64,000 bases of DNA from an uncultured Chitinophagaceae bacterium (GTDB lineage: Bacteria; Bacteroidota; Bacteroidia; Chitinophagales; Chitinophagaceae). This document shows positions 1 to 8,322 of this stretch, in pieces (position 1 is the first letter of the stretch; each line of letters starts with the position of its first letter). The translations under genes and the position numbers were made by a program. The notes under the pieces are model-generated. The model was not told the origin of the DNA. It saw nothing but the letters and a program-made list of their open reading frames with translations, and made no database searches. Where the stretch lies: assembly GCA_937907395.1 (NCBI GenBank), contig CALCII010000013.1, positions 62,001 through 126,000 on the forward strand, written 5' to 3'.

Positions 1-1739
1 CATGCAGGCTGGGCATAAAGACCGGTTTGTCATCATCCGATGCCATGTAGGAAACAAAGCCAACACGGTTGTTATGTACAATCAGCGTTCCTTCTTTGTA
101 AAAAGGATTAGCGTTATGTAATGTATCCAGTTTATCATCGTCTCCCAATGAAACATGAAACACAGTGTCACCATCATTGTAAAACTGTTGGTCATATTTT
201 TTGAGTGCATTGGTTAAGCCTGTCAATTCATGTTGGAGTAGGCCAGCATTCATCCAGTTAGCTGAGAACTGTAATTCTTCGGCATTGGAGTAAAGTTTAT
301 AAACATATTGTTTGAAAGCTGTTGATTTGGCCGTCATCAAAACAATAAGTTCATGCTCTGGCTTGTCAACTGGCCGGATAATATTGAGAATTCTCGCCGT
401 TTTTTTGTCAACAACCGTCAAATCAAGAGGATTGATATAGGCGTTAGCCCTGTTGATACTTGTAGCAGACCCATTATCAAACAAACCCAATTGCACCGAG
501 CTGCTATCCGGCTTGTTGTCAGGCATAGCTGTATAAGTGAGTTGTCTTTCTTTTGACTTATCAATCTGTTTTATTTGCCTGTTGAAATTATCGGCATTAA
601 ATCTTTTGTCAATCCCTTTGCTGATTGAATCAGCAAGCTTTGGCATTATAAGTTTAATATTTCCGGTTTGCCAGACCGTTTCATGTGCCTTCCCATATTG
701 GTCCTTACCAGGCTTAATTTGGTTGCCAAGAATTATTTCAGGATGAAGAACAACGTATTGATTGAGGGAGTAATTACCAAATTCATTTTCCTGATCAACT
801 GATTTTATCAGTTGCTGTTCTTCTTCTGTTAAAGATTGTTTGTCTTTATTTTTTTGCACAATCAGCAAATGACTGGAAGCTTCTGTATTACCCGTATCTT
901 TCATCAGGTTATCCGGCATTATATTCAGGCTGACAAAATCGGAATTGCCGAATAAATATTCTCTTGCTGATTGATTAGACGGACTATTTAAAAAGGAATC
1001 AGTGCTGATGTATGCCATCAGCCCGCCATCCTTTAGCTTATCAAGTCCCTTTGCAAAGAAATAGTTATGTATTTTATCTGTTAGCCCTCTCTCATTTATC
1101 GTATCATCATACACTTTAAAATTCCCAAAGGGAATATTGCTCACAATTAAATCATACTGCCCATTCTCTGAAGAAGCCGTTTCTTCAAAGCCTTTTATTT
1201 CAATGGACGTAGGAACAGATATAGAACTACTTAATGCAGTTAATACTTTGCCTGTTATAAGATCTTTCTCAACTGCGGTGATTGTCTTCAATGACGGAAA
1301 TGTCGCTGCGGCCTCGGTTACAAACACACCGGCACCGGCGCTGGGTTCGTACAAGGATCTTGGTTCAACACCTCTTTCTTTTAAGATGCTAAACAACGTC
1401 TGAGGAATGAAGTCGGGTGTATAAAAAGCTGTTAGAATGCTGTTGCGGATTGAATCAATTGCATCTTTATATTCTTTGTCTGTAAGTTTTTGCTGCAATA
1501 TCTCATGCAGCTCCATTATTTGTGGGTATAGTTTTAAATCTTCCTTCGATGCATTTAGCTTCTTCCATTCTTCTTTAACAGCTTTTGGAAACAGAACAGC
1601 TTTCAACCCACCAAAACCGGAATACTTCTTTAATGCAGAAATCTGGTCAGAGGACAACACCATTCCTTCTGACCAGTTCAAAGAAATCCGAATAGCTTCG
1701 ATATTGTCTTTAAGTTTCTGCTGACTGTTGTAACTCATT
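1..1739 (-). CDS. N6-adenine DNA methylase/helicase-like protein of a conjugative element, N-terminal part, frameshifted
   Basis: The gene runs off the left edge. From the ATG at 1739 the reading begins MSYNSQQKLKDNIEAIRIS, but this frame stops at 1647. The family-like continuation (NWSEGMVLSSDQ..., then KYSGFGG) lies in the neighbouring frame, which stays open to base 1. The switch falls in a run of four A at 1680-1683, where removing one base restores a continuous protein. Further on are an AdoMet-binding motif, EPSAGAGVF (near 1348-1322), and a catalytic-type NIPFG motif (near 1138-1124), as in N6-adenine methylases. Known family: the very large methylase/helicase proteins of Bacteroidetes conjugative elements, whose helicase part would lie outside the window. 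It overlaps the gene upstream by 30 bases. The indel may be a real mutation or a sequencing error. Confidence 0.78.
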
Positions 1740-2192
1740 GCTCACAGTTTCATTCACACGGTTACTTTCCAGGTATTCACTCACTGCACCGGTTATGGCA
1801 TAGCGGATAAATTGGTTATCCTCGTTTTCCTCTACGAATCGTAAATCATCAAAAATGGAATTGCAGTAGTTAATCATATTGATAATCTCATGCTGAAGTA
1901 ATCCTGATTGAAGAAGCTGTTCATAATCCCTTTCAAATTCCATTTCCAGAATGTTAAGGATGTAATTGTACAGTGAAGGCCGCAAATCCCTTGTCATTTC
2001 TTCAAGGCATATTTCCTCAATGATGTAATCAAGTTGTTTATCGCTTTTTAACTGCTGGATTAATGGCTCTGCACTGTATGCTTTATCATATAGCCAGGAT
2101 CGTAGTTTATCTTCTGCTTCTAGTGCAAAAAGTATATCCGGGTTATTATCCCTGATATACTCCAATAATTTGCCGATTAAGATTTCTTTCAT
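1710..2192 (-). CDS. DUF1896-like protein of a conjugative element
   Basis: 160 residues, mostly helical and acidic, without signal peptide or membrane segment. The ATG at 2192 is preferred over a longer reading frame that would run into the TraE-like gene. The N-terminal part (KLLEYIRDNNPD, then EEMTRDLRPSLYNYILNILE) resembles DUF1896 proteins, small cytoplasmic proteins that commonly accompany the methylase/helicase gene in Bacteroidetes conjugative elements. That resemblance is by eye. It overlaps the start of the methylase gene by 30 bases and lies 11 bases after the TraE-like gene, so the three are probably co-transcribed. The function is unknown. Confidence 0.6.
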   Translation of the reverse strand: MKEILIGKLLEYIRDNNPDILFALEAEDKLRSWLYDKAYSAEPLIQQLKSDKQLDYIIEEICLEEMTRDLRPSLYNYILNILEMEFERDYEQLLQSGLLQHEIINMINYCNSIFDDLRFVEENEDNQFIRYAITGAVSEYLESNRVNETVSNELQQSAET

Positions 2193-2203
2193 ACACAATG
2201 GTT

Positions 2204-2524
2204 TTATACACCAAAGAATGAGCGGATAACGGTGGCTACTATCACCAGGAATACACAACTCCCAAACCATGCAGCTGCAACTTTACCGGTATCATGGTCG
2301 CCGCTGTTCCATTTTTGATAGACTTTTACAGCGCCGATCAACCCTACAATAGCACCCACCGCATACATCAGGTTTACACCAGCAGCAAAATAGCTTCTTA
2401 CTTTAGTGTTAGCTTCGTTTATACCAGCGTTGCCATCCTGGGCCAACGCTGATACTGTAACCAGCAGCAACAAAAAAGAGACTGTTCCATAAATCAATTT
2501 TCTTCTTGCAATCACTGTTTTCAT
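2204..2524 (-). CDS. traE: TraE-like conjugative transfer membrane protein (DUF4134)
   Basis: 106 residues from the ATG at 2524; a GTG two codons upstream is the other possible start. There is a cleavable signal (YGTVSFLLLLVTVSALAQ), then a conserved stretch with ANTKVRSYFAAGVNLMYAVGAIVGLIGAVKVYQKWN, split here as VRSYFAAG, LMYAVGAIVGLIGAVKVY and KWNSGD, and a second membrane segment ending in SFFGV. This matches the DUF4134/TraE family, a small inner-membrane component, reminiscent of VirB2/VirB3, of the Bacteroidetes type IV conjugation apparatus. The usual partner TraF (DUF4133) and the VirB4-like TraG are not next to it, so the module here is partial or rearranged. An intrinsic terminator separates it from the gene upstream. 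Confidence 0.85.
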   Translation of the reverse strand: MKTVIARRKLIYGTVSFLLLLVTVSALAQDGNAGINEANTKVRSYFAAGVNLMYAVGAIVGLIGAVKVYQKWNSGDHDTGKVAAAWFGSCVFLVIVATVIRSFFGV

Positions 2525-2550
2525 ACACACATTAATTTGAAAAATGAATA

Positions 2551-2618
2551 AAAAAAAGAATGCTTCATTATGCTAACCCATCGCACTTGATTTTCTTGCC
2601 CGCAGATAATGAAGCATT
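2551..2618 (-). terminator. intrinsic terminator upstream of traE-like gene
   Basis: A perfect 13-bp inverted repeat (2559-2571 and 2606-2618) is followed on the minus strand by eight T (2557-2550). It lies just after the 2626-3087 gene and before the TraE-like gene, so it should stop transcription from the former or attenuate entry into the latter. Confidence 0.75.
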
Positions 2619-2625
2619 ACTTTCA

Positions 2626-3087
2626 TCAGCGCCAAAACTGCTGAATGTCTTGTAGGTTAATAATTCCAGAATTGTATTTTTCAACTTCCTTTAGTACAAA
2701 CAGGTTCAATTCATCACTATTGTCTGAACTTTTCAATACCGGATATTTCTGACATATTTGTTGTAGAGTGGATAGTAAGGAAACCTTGTCTTTGCCGTTT
2801 CCTGCTTCTTGCAAAAAAGCTTTTATTTCGTCTTCAAATGCATTGATAACGGGGGTAAAATCAGTGTCAGTTACCTCTTTCGGCAAGTAATCGGAATGGC
2901 TTTCCGAAACAAATTGTTTTTTAATATCAGCAACTGCAATAGGGATAGCACCTGCATCCACTTTCTTTATACCAATAAGTGCCAGTAATTCCCAATGAAA
3001 ATATTTGTACCCGACATAAGCGTAATAGCAAATCAGGGAAATAAGTAATGATGAAAGGTATTGGCCCCATGATATTGAACTAAGCAT
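2626..3087 (-). CDS. small membrane-anchored protein of the conjugative module, unassigned
   Basis: 153 residues. The first 30 (SWGQYLSSLLISLICYYAYVGYKYF) form one membrane anchor and the rest is a soluble, acidic, helical domain rich in Asp and Glu. I recognise the layout, a short N-terminal anchor with a tyrosine-rich end, from uncharacterised proteins encoded beside TraE/DUF4134 in Bacteroidetes conjugative elements, but I cannot name a family. Its position directly upstream of the TraE-like gene suggests a part in the transfer apparatus, by context only. A strong terminator follows it. Confidence 0.65.
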   Translation of the reverse strand: MLSSISWGQYLSSLLISLICYYAYVGYKYFHWELLALIGIKKVDAGAIPIAVADIKKQFVSESHSDYLPKEVTDTDFTPVINAFEDEIKAFLQEAGNGKDKVSLLSTLQQICQKYPVLKSSDNSDELNLFVLKEVEKYNSGIINLQDIQQFWR

Positions 3088-3145
3088 AGTAAACGTTTTT
3101 TGTTTGAAGTGTTAATACAAATACATGCCCAAAGTTTTTAAAACC

Positions 3146-3169
3146 GGGTAAGACAGGTAGTGCTTACCC
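3146..3169. terminator. hairpin between two conjugative-module genes
   Basis: Inverted repeat GGGTAAG / CTTACCC with a 10-base loop in the gap between the genes ending at 3193 and starting at 3087, on the minus strand. A short T-run lies a little beyond it on that strand. It is a weak terminator or attenuator candidate. Confidence 0.4.
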
Positions 3170-3192
3170 ATGCAAAAAGAGTGAATGTTATA

Positions 3193-4398
3193 TCATAATT
3201 TCCCAACTATCACCACCCATTTTTGCAACATCTCCTTCATTATATTCAATGTTGCTTTATCAGGTGCATGATATTTAGTTTCCATGCTGCCAAACGAGAT
3301 ATCATCTTTTTGTAAAGTGGTAAACAGTTTAGCAATTGTACGAAGCATTGGTGCCACACTTTTGTTGATAATGATTTTATCGGCTACCAGAAGGCGAATC
3401 AATACAGCCAATTTTGCAACAGATAACGAAGTCTGAATTTTAGATTCAGGATCTATTTGCAAGTCCTTGTCCTTTCTTTTAAGTTTAGTGAATTCTTCAT
3501 TTTTTATTTTCTCAATTACCCACTCGGTCAATTGTTTTTTAACAGCAGGCTGGTTTAATTCATAGCCAACGCCTGGTCTATCTTTTAATTGGGCTATCCG
3601 AAACTGTTCAGTCTTCAATAAAGCAATATTTTCATCGATACTATTTTCAACATTTAGCTTGTTCTTGATAAGACTGGTTTCATAATCAATAAAACCTGTT
3701 GAGTTAAAGTTGTAGTTAATAAGTAATTCCCGGATAAATACCTCATTAATGACAGTGGTTGAACATTCAATCCGGCGGAATATATTTTTAAGATAATTGA
3801 CCTTTCGGAAGCTGAGATAGTTTTCAGGCGTTGCAAACTTTTCATAGATGCATTCTTGCAACACATCAATAATTGGTGATTGAGATAACTTGATTTTCCA
3901 GTATTCCAGTTTGAGACTTATGCTATTCTGAAAATATTTCAAGTAGTACACAGAAACCTTGAAATCAAAATCAAAATGCTGGTACAGGAAATTCTGTATA
4001 AACTGCAATACGGTCTCCGCTTCATTGCATAATTGCTCATGCATTTCTGATTCTGGTATAATGTCAGACAGGTTAATCAACAATGCCTGTACTAACCTTA
4101 TGTATTGCCCTTTGTCTGAAATACCAGTATTGTTAATTAGCTCATCCATCAACAACCCAGGTATCAATTCCAGATCGGCCTGCAGACTTTTCAGAATACC
4201 TTCATTTTTTGTGTCCTCAAAAAGGCTTCCAGAGAATTCTTTTCTGAAACTATTGGTTTTAAGTAAGCCATACCATTTGCACAGCGCTTGCTGAACAGTT
4301 AGTCTATTGTGCAATGAATTTTCTGAATATTGACTGAGCAATGGCAGCCCTAACATCAGGTCACCTGAATGACCGTTTACACTCATCACTGTTTCCAT
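3193..4398 (-). CDS. RteC-like helical protein, tentative
   Basis: 401 residues, predicted soluble and almost entirely helical, with no signal peptide. Two stretches recall the RteC family, regulators of excision and transfer of Bacteroidetes conjugative transposons: the middle part with VYYLKYFQNSISLKLEYWK, and a C-terminal domain with SLSVAKLAVLIRLLVADKI followed by an FTTLQ...ISFGSM stretch. The match is by eye and the protein is longer than classical RteC. It heads the minus-strand run that leads into the TraE-like and methylase genes, which fits a regulator of the element. It could equally be another element-borne helical protein of unknown function. Confidence 0.5.
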   Translation of the reverse strand: METVMSVNGHSGDLMLGLPLLSQYSENSLHNRLTVQQALCKWYGLLKTNSFRKEFSGSLFEDTKNEGILKSLQADLELIPGLLMDELINNTGISDKGQYIRLVQALLINLSDIIPESEMHEQLCNEAETVLQFIQNFLYQHFDFDFKVSVYYLKYFQNSISLKLEYWKIKLSQSPIIDVLQECIYEKFATPENYLSFRKVNYLKNIFRRIECSTTVINEVFIRELLINYNFNSTGFIDYETSLIKNKLNVENSIDENIALLKTEQFRIAQLKDRPGVGYELNQPAVKKQLTEWVIEKIKNEEFTKLKRKDKDLQIDPESKIQTSLSVAKLAVLIRLLVADKIIINKSVAPMLRTIAKLFTTLQKDDISFGSMETKYHAPDKATLNIMKEMLQKWVVIVGKL

Positions 4399-4501
4399 AG
4401 TAAAACTTTATGAATGCAAACGGCAAATGACAAACCAACTATAGTACGTTAACCTGAGTATTTTAATACGTAAACCAGCGTATTTTATTATTAAACTGTA
4501 G

Positions 4502-5500
4502 CTAACCGGGTTGTCCAACGGCAGTAGCTCCCAGCTTGTTGAGCAATTCGAGTTTATTAGAGACTTTTACTTTATCAAAAATATTCTGCACATGTTTCGT
4601 TACAGTTCTTTCAGCAATAAACAACGTTTCGGCAATTTGCCTGTATGAGTTGCCCCGGCAAATGAAAAGGACGATTTCCTTTTCCCTTGCGGTTAGTCGA
4701 TGAATTTGACAATTTTGTAAAGCCCTTTCTTCGGCACTTATACGTTCAAGTTCTTTTGTTCTTTTGTTTACTTCCTCCAGTAGTTGTTCATTCCATGTTA
4801 AAAGCTGGGTTTCCGAGGCAATTAACCGCTTATGTTCGTTCTTTACTTGTTCCACTGTTTGTTTTACATGAAGAGCAAGTAATAATAAAAAGCCTGTATT
4901 GGTTACTGTTGCCTCCACCGATTGGCTCAGGTTGAAATAAGCAATAAAAGGCAAACCAACCCATGGCGTTAAACTGAAAAAGAGTACACCGGCTTCCTCT
5001 TTTACATCACGGGATGCAAGTGAATAGCTGTACTTATACCGGATAGATTTTTGCAGCGAAGCCAATACCCAAAGTGCATAAACCACCGGAATAACCAAGA
5101 TGTTTTTTGCATGATCGAGATCGTTACTTATGGCAAATACAGTTACAAATAATAAATAGGGCAGTACAAGAAAATAAACTACTCCACGCCTGGCATGGAA
5201 CTCCATTTTTTCCAATCCAAAGGCTTTGTATACGTAATAAGGAAAGTAGGCAGGTGTAATAAAACCTGTTGCGTAGGCAATACATTCTTGAACAAAAAAG
5301 GAGCCCGGTAAATTCGGGTCCGGAAGTAATCCACCAGTGATATTATATACAAGTAGTAACGCTATGAGAGATATATCTAAACTTATAGTTCTGTTATCTG
5401 GTCTTGCAAAACGGTGAATAAGCAGGTAGAAAAATATTACCAGCTCCACGCAGACAAACCCGAAGGTGACCCAATGCATTTCTGTTCCCGGCAATAACAT
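4502..5500 (-). CDS. membrane-anchored LuxR-type transcriptional regulator
   Basis: 332 residues. Roughly the first 215 form about seven hydrophobic segments, followed by a charged coiled-coil linker (residues about 215-262) and a C-terminal LuxR/NarL helix-turn-helix (about 268-325: LTAREKEIVLFICRGNSYRQ, then IAETLFIAERTVTKHVQNIF). The linker and DNA-binding end should face the cytoplasm. No receiver or autoinducer-binding domain is visible, so the membrane part presumably senses the signal, which is unknown. It is transcribed away from the conjugative module and sits 15 bases after the acetyltransferase gene, so the two may share a transcript. Its targets cannot be deduced. Confidence 0.85.
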   Translation of the reverse strand: MLLPGTEMHWVTFGFVCVELVIFFYLLIHRFARPDNRTISLDISLIALLLVYNITGGLLPDPNLPGSFFVQECIAYATGFITPAYFPYYVYKAFGLEKMEFHARRGVVYFLVLPYLLFVTVFAISNDLDHAKNILVIPVVYALWVLASLQKSIRYKYSYSLASRDVKEEAGVLFFSLTPWVGLPFIAYFNLSQSVEATVTNTGFLLLLALHVKQTVEQVKNEHKRLIASETQLLTWNEQLLEEVNKRTKELERISAEERALQNCQIHRLTAREKEIVLFICRGNSYRQIAETLFIAERTVTKHVQNIFDKVKVSNKLELLNKLGATAVGQPG

Positions 5501-5515
5501 AGCTCAACAATTATC

Positions 5516-6085
5516 TTAACCTCTTTTCATGCAGTATAACGTATATCCAAAATCGAGATCCAGGTATGTTTTAAATCCATGCTTTTCATACCAGGGCAGA
5601 TTTTTTATAGCAGATGTTTCGAGACAGATTGTTCTTTTTTGAGAAAGCCCCTCCTGAATGACGGACTCCAATAATTTACTTCCAACTCCGTTGCCTTGAT
5701 CTGTTGGATCAACGCCAATAAACCACAGGTAATAAATTATTCCATCCGGATGAATTTTGTTTATCGCAGCTTCACGTTTCATTGCCTTTTTTATATTGGC
5801 AAGGCCAATTGCTGATACTGTCAGTTTAGTATCCAGAAAAACAGAACGAAGAGTTGTTTTCTTTTTGTCGGGCAAAAGTATCAACGCACAACCTTTTTTA
5901 TCCTCCGACATAAAAACATCACCGAATGAATGGCAGAGGTCAAACGAATATGCCATCAGGTTCCTGATTCGTTGCTTTCTTTTTGCATCCTGTTGAATGA
6001 TATAGTTAACACTTTTGTTGTCATCAAAAGCATTAGAAAGTATGTTAACAATTCGATTCTTATCTTCAATACCGGCTCTTATCAT
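5516..6085 (-). CDS. GNAT family N-acetyltransferase
   Basis: 189 residues, cytoplasmic. The acetyl-CoA-binding motif A is clear: WFIGVDPTDQGNGVGSKLLE (residues 121-140), with the Q-x-x-G-x-G core at 130-135. The C-terminal stretch CLETSAIKNLPWYEKHGF is the usual GNAT motif B with the Y-x-x-x-G-F signature. GNAT enzymes move an acetyl group from acetyl-CoA to an amine; the substrate here is unknown. It is probably co-transcribed with the LuxR-type gene downstream. The 238-base gap upstream probably carries its promoter. Confidence 0.88.
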   Translation of the reverse strand: MIRAGIEDKNRIVNILSNAFDDNKSVNYIIQQDAKRKQRIRNLMAYSFDLCHSFGDVFMSEDKKGCALILLPDKKKTTLRSVFLDTKLTVSAIGLANIKKAMKREAAINKIHPDGIIYYLWFIGVDPTDQGNGVGSKLLESVIQEGLSQKRTICLETSAIKNLPWYEKHGFKTYLDLDFGYTLYCMKRG

Positions 6086-6283
6086 AAGACCATTTTTTGA
6101 GGCAAATTTCCTCCTAATTAAATCTCAAAATTCGTTCCGTTTGGTTTGAAAAAGTTTTGCGTATGAGCAGAAATGTTTTGCAATCGGGATTTTTTTCAGC
6201 TATGTTCTGCTGATTTTAATAAAACCCCAAGCCGATTGTTGTTATTGGGATTTGTTTTGAGTAAGAATGTCTTCAAATATCCG

Positions 6284-6317
6284 GTTTGTTACATTTTTGG
6301 AGAAATTTGTAACAAAC
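6284..6317. terminator. hairpin after the ATPase/TOPRIM-like operon
   Basis: Perfect 10-bp inverted repeat GTTTGTTACA / TGTAACAAAC (6284-6293 and 6308-6317) lying just after the stop of the 6324-6857 gene. No long T-run follows on the minus strand, so it is a putative terminator or RNA-stabilising hairpin. Confidence 0.5.
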
Positions 6318-6323
6318 TCGGTT

Positions 6324-6857
6324 TTAGTTAAGCATTTTTTTCAACTCATTATCAGTTGCTTTGTAGTTATATTCCTTCAGATATTTAATGATTGCAGAAA
6401 GACGGAGAATATCTTCTGCACCTGCATTTCTCAATGCCTTAAATAGTTTTTTGAACCTCACATCATCTTTGCTATTTATGGTCTTTGATTCTTTTCGAAA
6501 TAATTCCAAATCTTCAGGAAGCTCAAAATCTATAGGCGATAATCCTGCATCGGCCAGGCAATTGAAAATAAACCGTTCCATACCGGGCACAATCTGGATA
6601 ATATAATGGTGCCTTATTTTATGTTTATGCAAAATCAGCCCGTCCGACTTACCGACTTCAGTGAACTCCTTCAGGTAATCTACTTCTTTTTTGTCCTTAT
6701 CAATAACACCCACAGCAAAGCTATCGGTAAACTTTTCCTTCATCACTTTAGTAACAGTGCCGCACCCTTTCTGATGATTGTATTGCTTTTGTGGAGGAAC
6801 CAATGTCTCCACAAGATTAGTGTCCACGTAGCATTCAGGGATAACAGCCAGATCCAT
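6324..6857 (-). CDS. small putative TOPRIM-like partner of an AAA ATPase
   Basis: 177 residues, soluble. The N-terminal half has a hydrophobic strand followed by an acidic residue (VIPECYVDTNLVETL, E8), the stretch NHQKG (27-31), and a second strand ending in an acidic pair (FAVGVIDKDK, D53 and D55). This E ... DxD order is what a TOPRIM nuclease or primase fold shows, but I assign it by eye only. The C-terminal half is helical. Its ATG shares one base with the stop codon of the ATPase gene (TAATG), so the two are translationally coupled and probably form a complex. By analogy with OLD and PARIS-type ATPase-nuclease pairs it may be the effector of a defence system. No known family name is claimed. 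Confidence 0.65.
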   Translation of the reverse strand: MDLAVIPECYVDTNLVETLVPPQKQYNHQKGCGTVTKVMKEKFTDSFAVGVIDKDKKEVDYLKEFTEVGKSDGLILHKHKIRHHYIIQIVPGMERFIFNCLADAGLSPIDFELPEDLELFRKESKTINSKDDVRFKKLFKALRNAGAEDILRLSAIIKYLKEYNYKATDNELKKMLN

Positions 6858-7843
6858 TAAACGAAACTTTCATTGTTGGTAAATAAGTCCACTCCACTTT
6901 GAAACACATCGTGCATCTCATCGTCGCTTAACTTTCTCAATCTTGTTTCATGATGTTCGTAATGCACAACAAAAACTGAAAGCTCTGACCTGCTGTTTTC
7001 GAGCAAATCATTTAAGATAAAAGGACTATGTGTAGCAATGAAGTATTGATTATCCTTTTTATAGATCATTTCCTGAGTCAGATGAGCCATATAAGGAGGA
7101 AAGGAATGAGCTTCAGGTTCTTCAAAAAGAAGAATACTATTATTATTTGATGCAATTGCAGCCTTAAAGAAAATAATGCGTTGCAGGGTATCTGCAATCG
7201 AATTATACGGGATCAGAAATATTGAATTTTGTTCTTCTGATTGAATGATTTTAATTGTTTGGCTGCTTTTGTCAAATGCAATTTCAAGATTGTATTCTTT
7301 AAAAAGGCGAAGTACCTGCTGCTTTAGTTCATCATAGTTTTCAATTACGCTTAAGAGATTAAATCCAAACGGAGGTATTAGATATTTTGAGTGCGACCTA
7401 CGGTATTTAATTTCGGTTTTGAAAACGTATTTCTTAATTGGTGCTTCGTATAGTTCATTCTTAAAGCCACCTTTTACATTAAATTTTTCATCAACTTTAT
7501 AATTAAACGAATTACTATAAAAATTAAGCTCAATTTTTAAACCCTCTTTGGGATTATATCCTAGTCTGCATTCGCCTTCGTTTGTCTTAATTTTTGCATC
7601 TCTTTCGATGTTCCCATTATAAAATAATTCTGTTTCATTCTCAAGCCTGATGAGATTAGAAAGTCTTTTTGAGGTGTTTTCTTTCAAATAAGGGATAGAG
7701 AACAAAGAGAGGGCCTCGATAATGTTTGACTTACCGACATTAGGACGACCAATAAAAAGATTTATCCTTTTAAGATTATCAATTTCAAGTTGCTTGATTG
7801 ACTTAAAATTTTCTATTGAAATATGATCAAGAAAATTCCTCAT
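6857..7843 (-). CDS. ABC-type AAA ATPase (AAA_15/AAA_21-like), candidate defence sensor
   Basis: 328 residues. It has an N-terminal IENFKSIKQLEI strand typical of RecF/OLD-like ATPases, a P-loop GRPNVGKS (32-39), an ABC-like signature region (YNSIADTLQRI, about 213-223), Walker B SILLFEEPEAH (236-246) and the switch ATHSP (270-274). The middle region is divergent and probably carries a recognition or dimer surface. Such stand-alone ATPases usually work with a nuclease partner in phage defence; here the partner is the coupled gene just downstream. An HTH gene sits 11 bases upstream, completing a three-gene operon. No nuclease domain is present in this protein, unlike full OLD proteins. Confidence 0.85.
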   Translation of the reverse strand: MRNFLDHISIENFKSIKQLEIDNLKRINLFIGRPNVGKSNIIEALSLFSIPYLKENTSKRLSNLIRLENETELFYNGNIERDAKIKTNEGECRLGYNPKEGLKIELNFYSNSFNYKVDEKFNVKGGFKNELYEAPIKKYVFKTEIKYRRSHSKYLIPPFGFNLLSVIENYDELKQQVLRLFKEYNLEIAFDKSSQTIKIIQSEEQNSIFLIPYNSIADTLQRIIFFKAAIASNNNSILLFEEPEAHSFPPYMAHLTQEMIYKKDNQYFIATHSPFILNDLLENSRSELSVFVVHYEHHETRLRKLSDDEMHDVFQSGVDLFTNNESFV

Positions 7844-7854
7844 GATGTGAAGCC

Positions 7855-8145
7855 TTACTTGGCTTTATCTTTTTTAATTTTTTGTCCAGAATTTATATCA
7901 TTGATTACAAGACGAAAAACTTCGACCGGATCTACCTCAAATAAAGAAGCCAGTGAGGTTATATCTTTAACCGTAAGCATATCTCCGGTGTTAACTCGTC
8001 TTCGAAGAGTATTATAATTTATCTTCATATCCTCCCTAACGGTAGACAAAGGAATGATTGTAAACACATCCTTTAAACCGTTAATTCCCTTTGAATCAAT
8101 CAAAGATTTAATGGCCTTGTAGCGCTGATCTTTAAATGCTTTCAT
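7855..8145 (-). CDS. small helix-turn-helix regulator of the ATPase operon
   Basis: 96 residues, basic at both ends. The region INYNTLRRRVNTGDMLTVKD and SLASLFEVDPVEVFRL follows the layout of an XRE/Cro-like DNA-binding domain, although the N-terminal part (KSLIDSKGINGLKDVFTIIP) is unusual. It is first in the operon with the AAA ATPase and the TOPRIM-like protein, a common place for an autoregulator that keeps a potentially toxic system in check. Its promoter must lie in the 177-base divergent gap shared with the sigma factor gene. The DNA-binding role is inferred from fold and position. Confidence 0.7.
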   Translation of the reverse strand: MKAFKDQRYKAIKSLIDSKGINGLKDVFTIIPLSTVREDMKINYNTLRRRVNTGDMLTVKDITSLASLFEVDPVEVFRLVINDINSGQKIKKDKAK

Positions 8146-8237
8146 TTTCTATTTGTAAAATAGGCCACCGGGCTTGAGCAAGGATGAGATTTTACTATTA
8201 TTGAATTATAATAATTCTTAAATAGAAAATAATAGTC

Positions 8238-8245
8238 TATATTTG
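8238..8245 (+). promoter_or_regulatory. possible -7 element upstream of the ECF sigma gene
   Basis: TATATTTG fits the Bacteroidetes -7 consensus TAnnTTTG. No convincing -33 TTTG lies at the expected distance, so support is partial. It sits in the divergent gap between the HTH and sigma genes. Confidence 0.35.
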
Positions 8246-8322
8246 AATTGTTTGGAGTTCTATTTAGTTCAGGTACTTGCTGCCTGTGAATTATGTGAAT
8301 TCACTTTTCAAATGCATATCCC

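Noticed and set aside
4502..5500. Quorum-sensing LuxR receptor
   Set aside because: The N-terminal part is membrane-spanning and no autoinducer-binding domain is visible; only the DNA-binding end is LuxR-like.
6324..7843. Calling the ATPase pair PARIS or a full OLD system
   Set aside because: The effector is only 177 residues, lacks a clear DUF4435, and the ATPase carries no nuclease domain.
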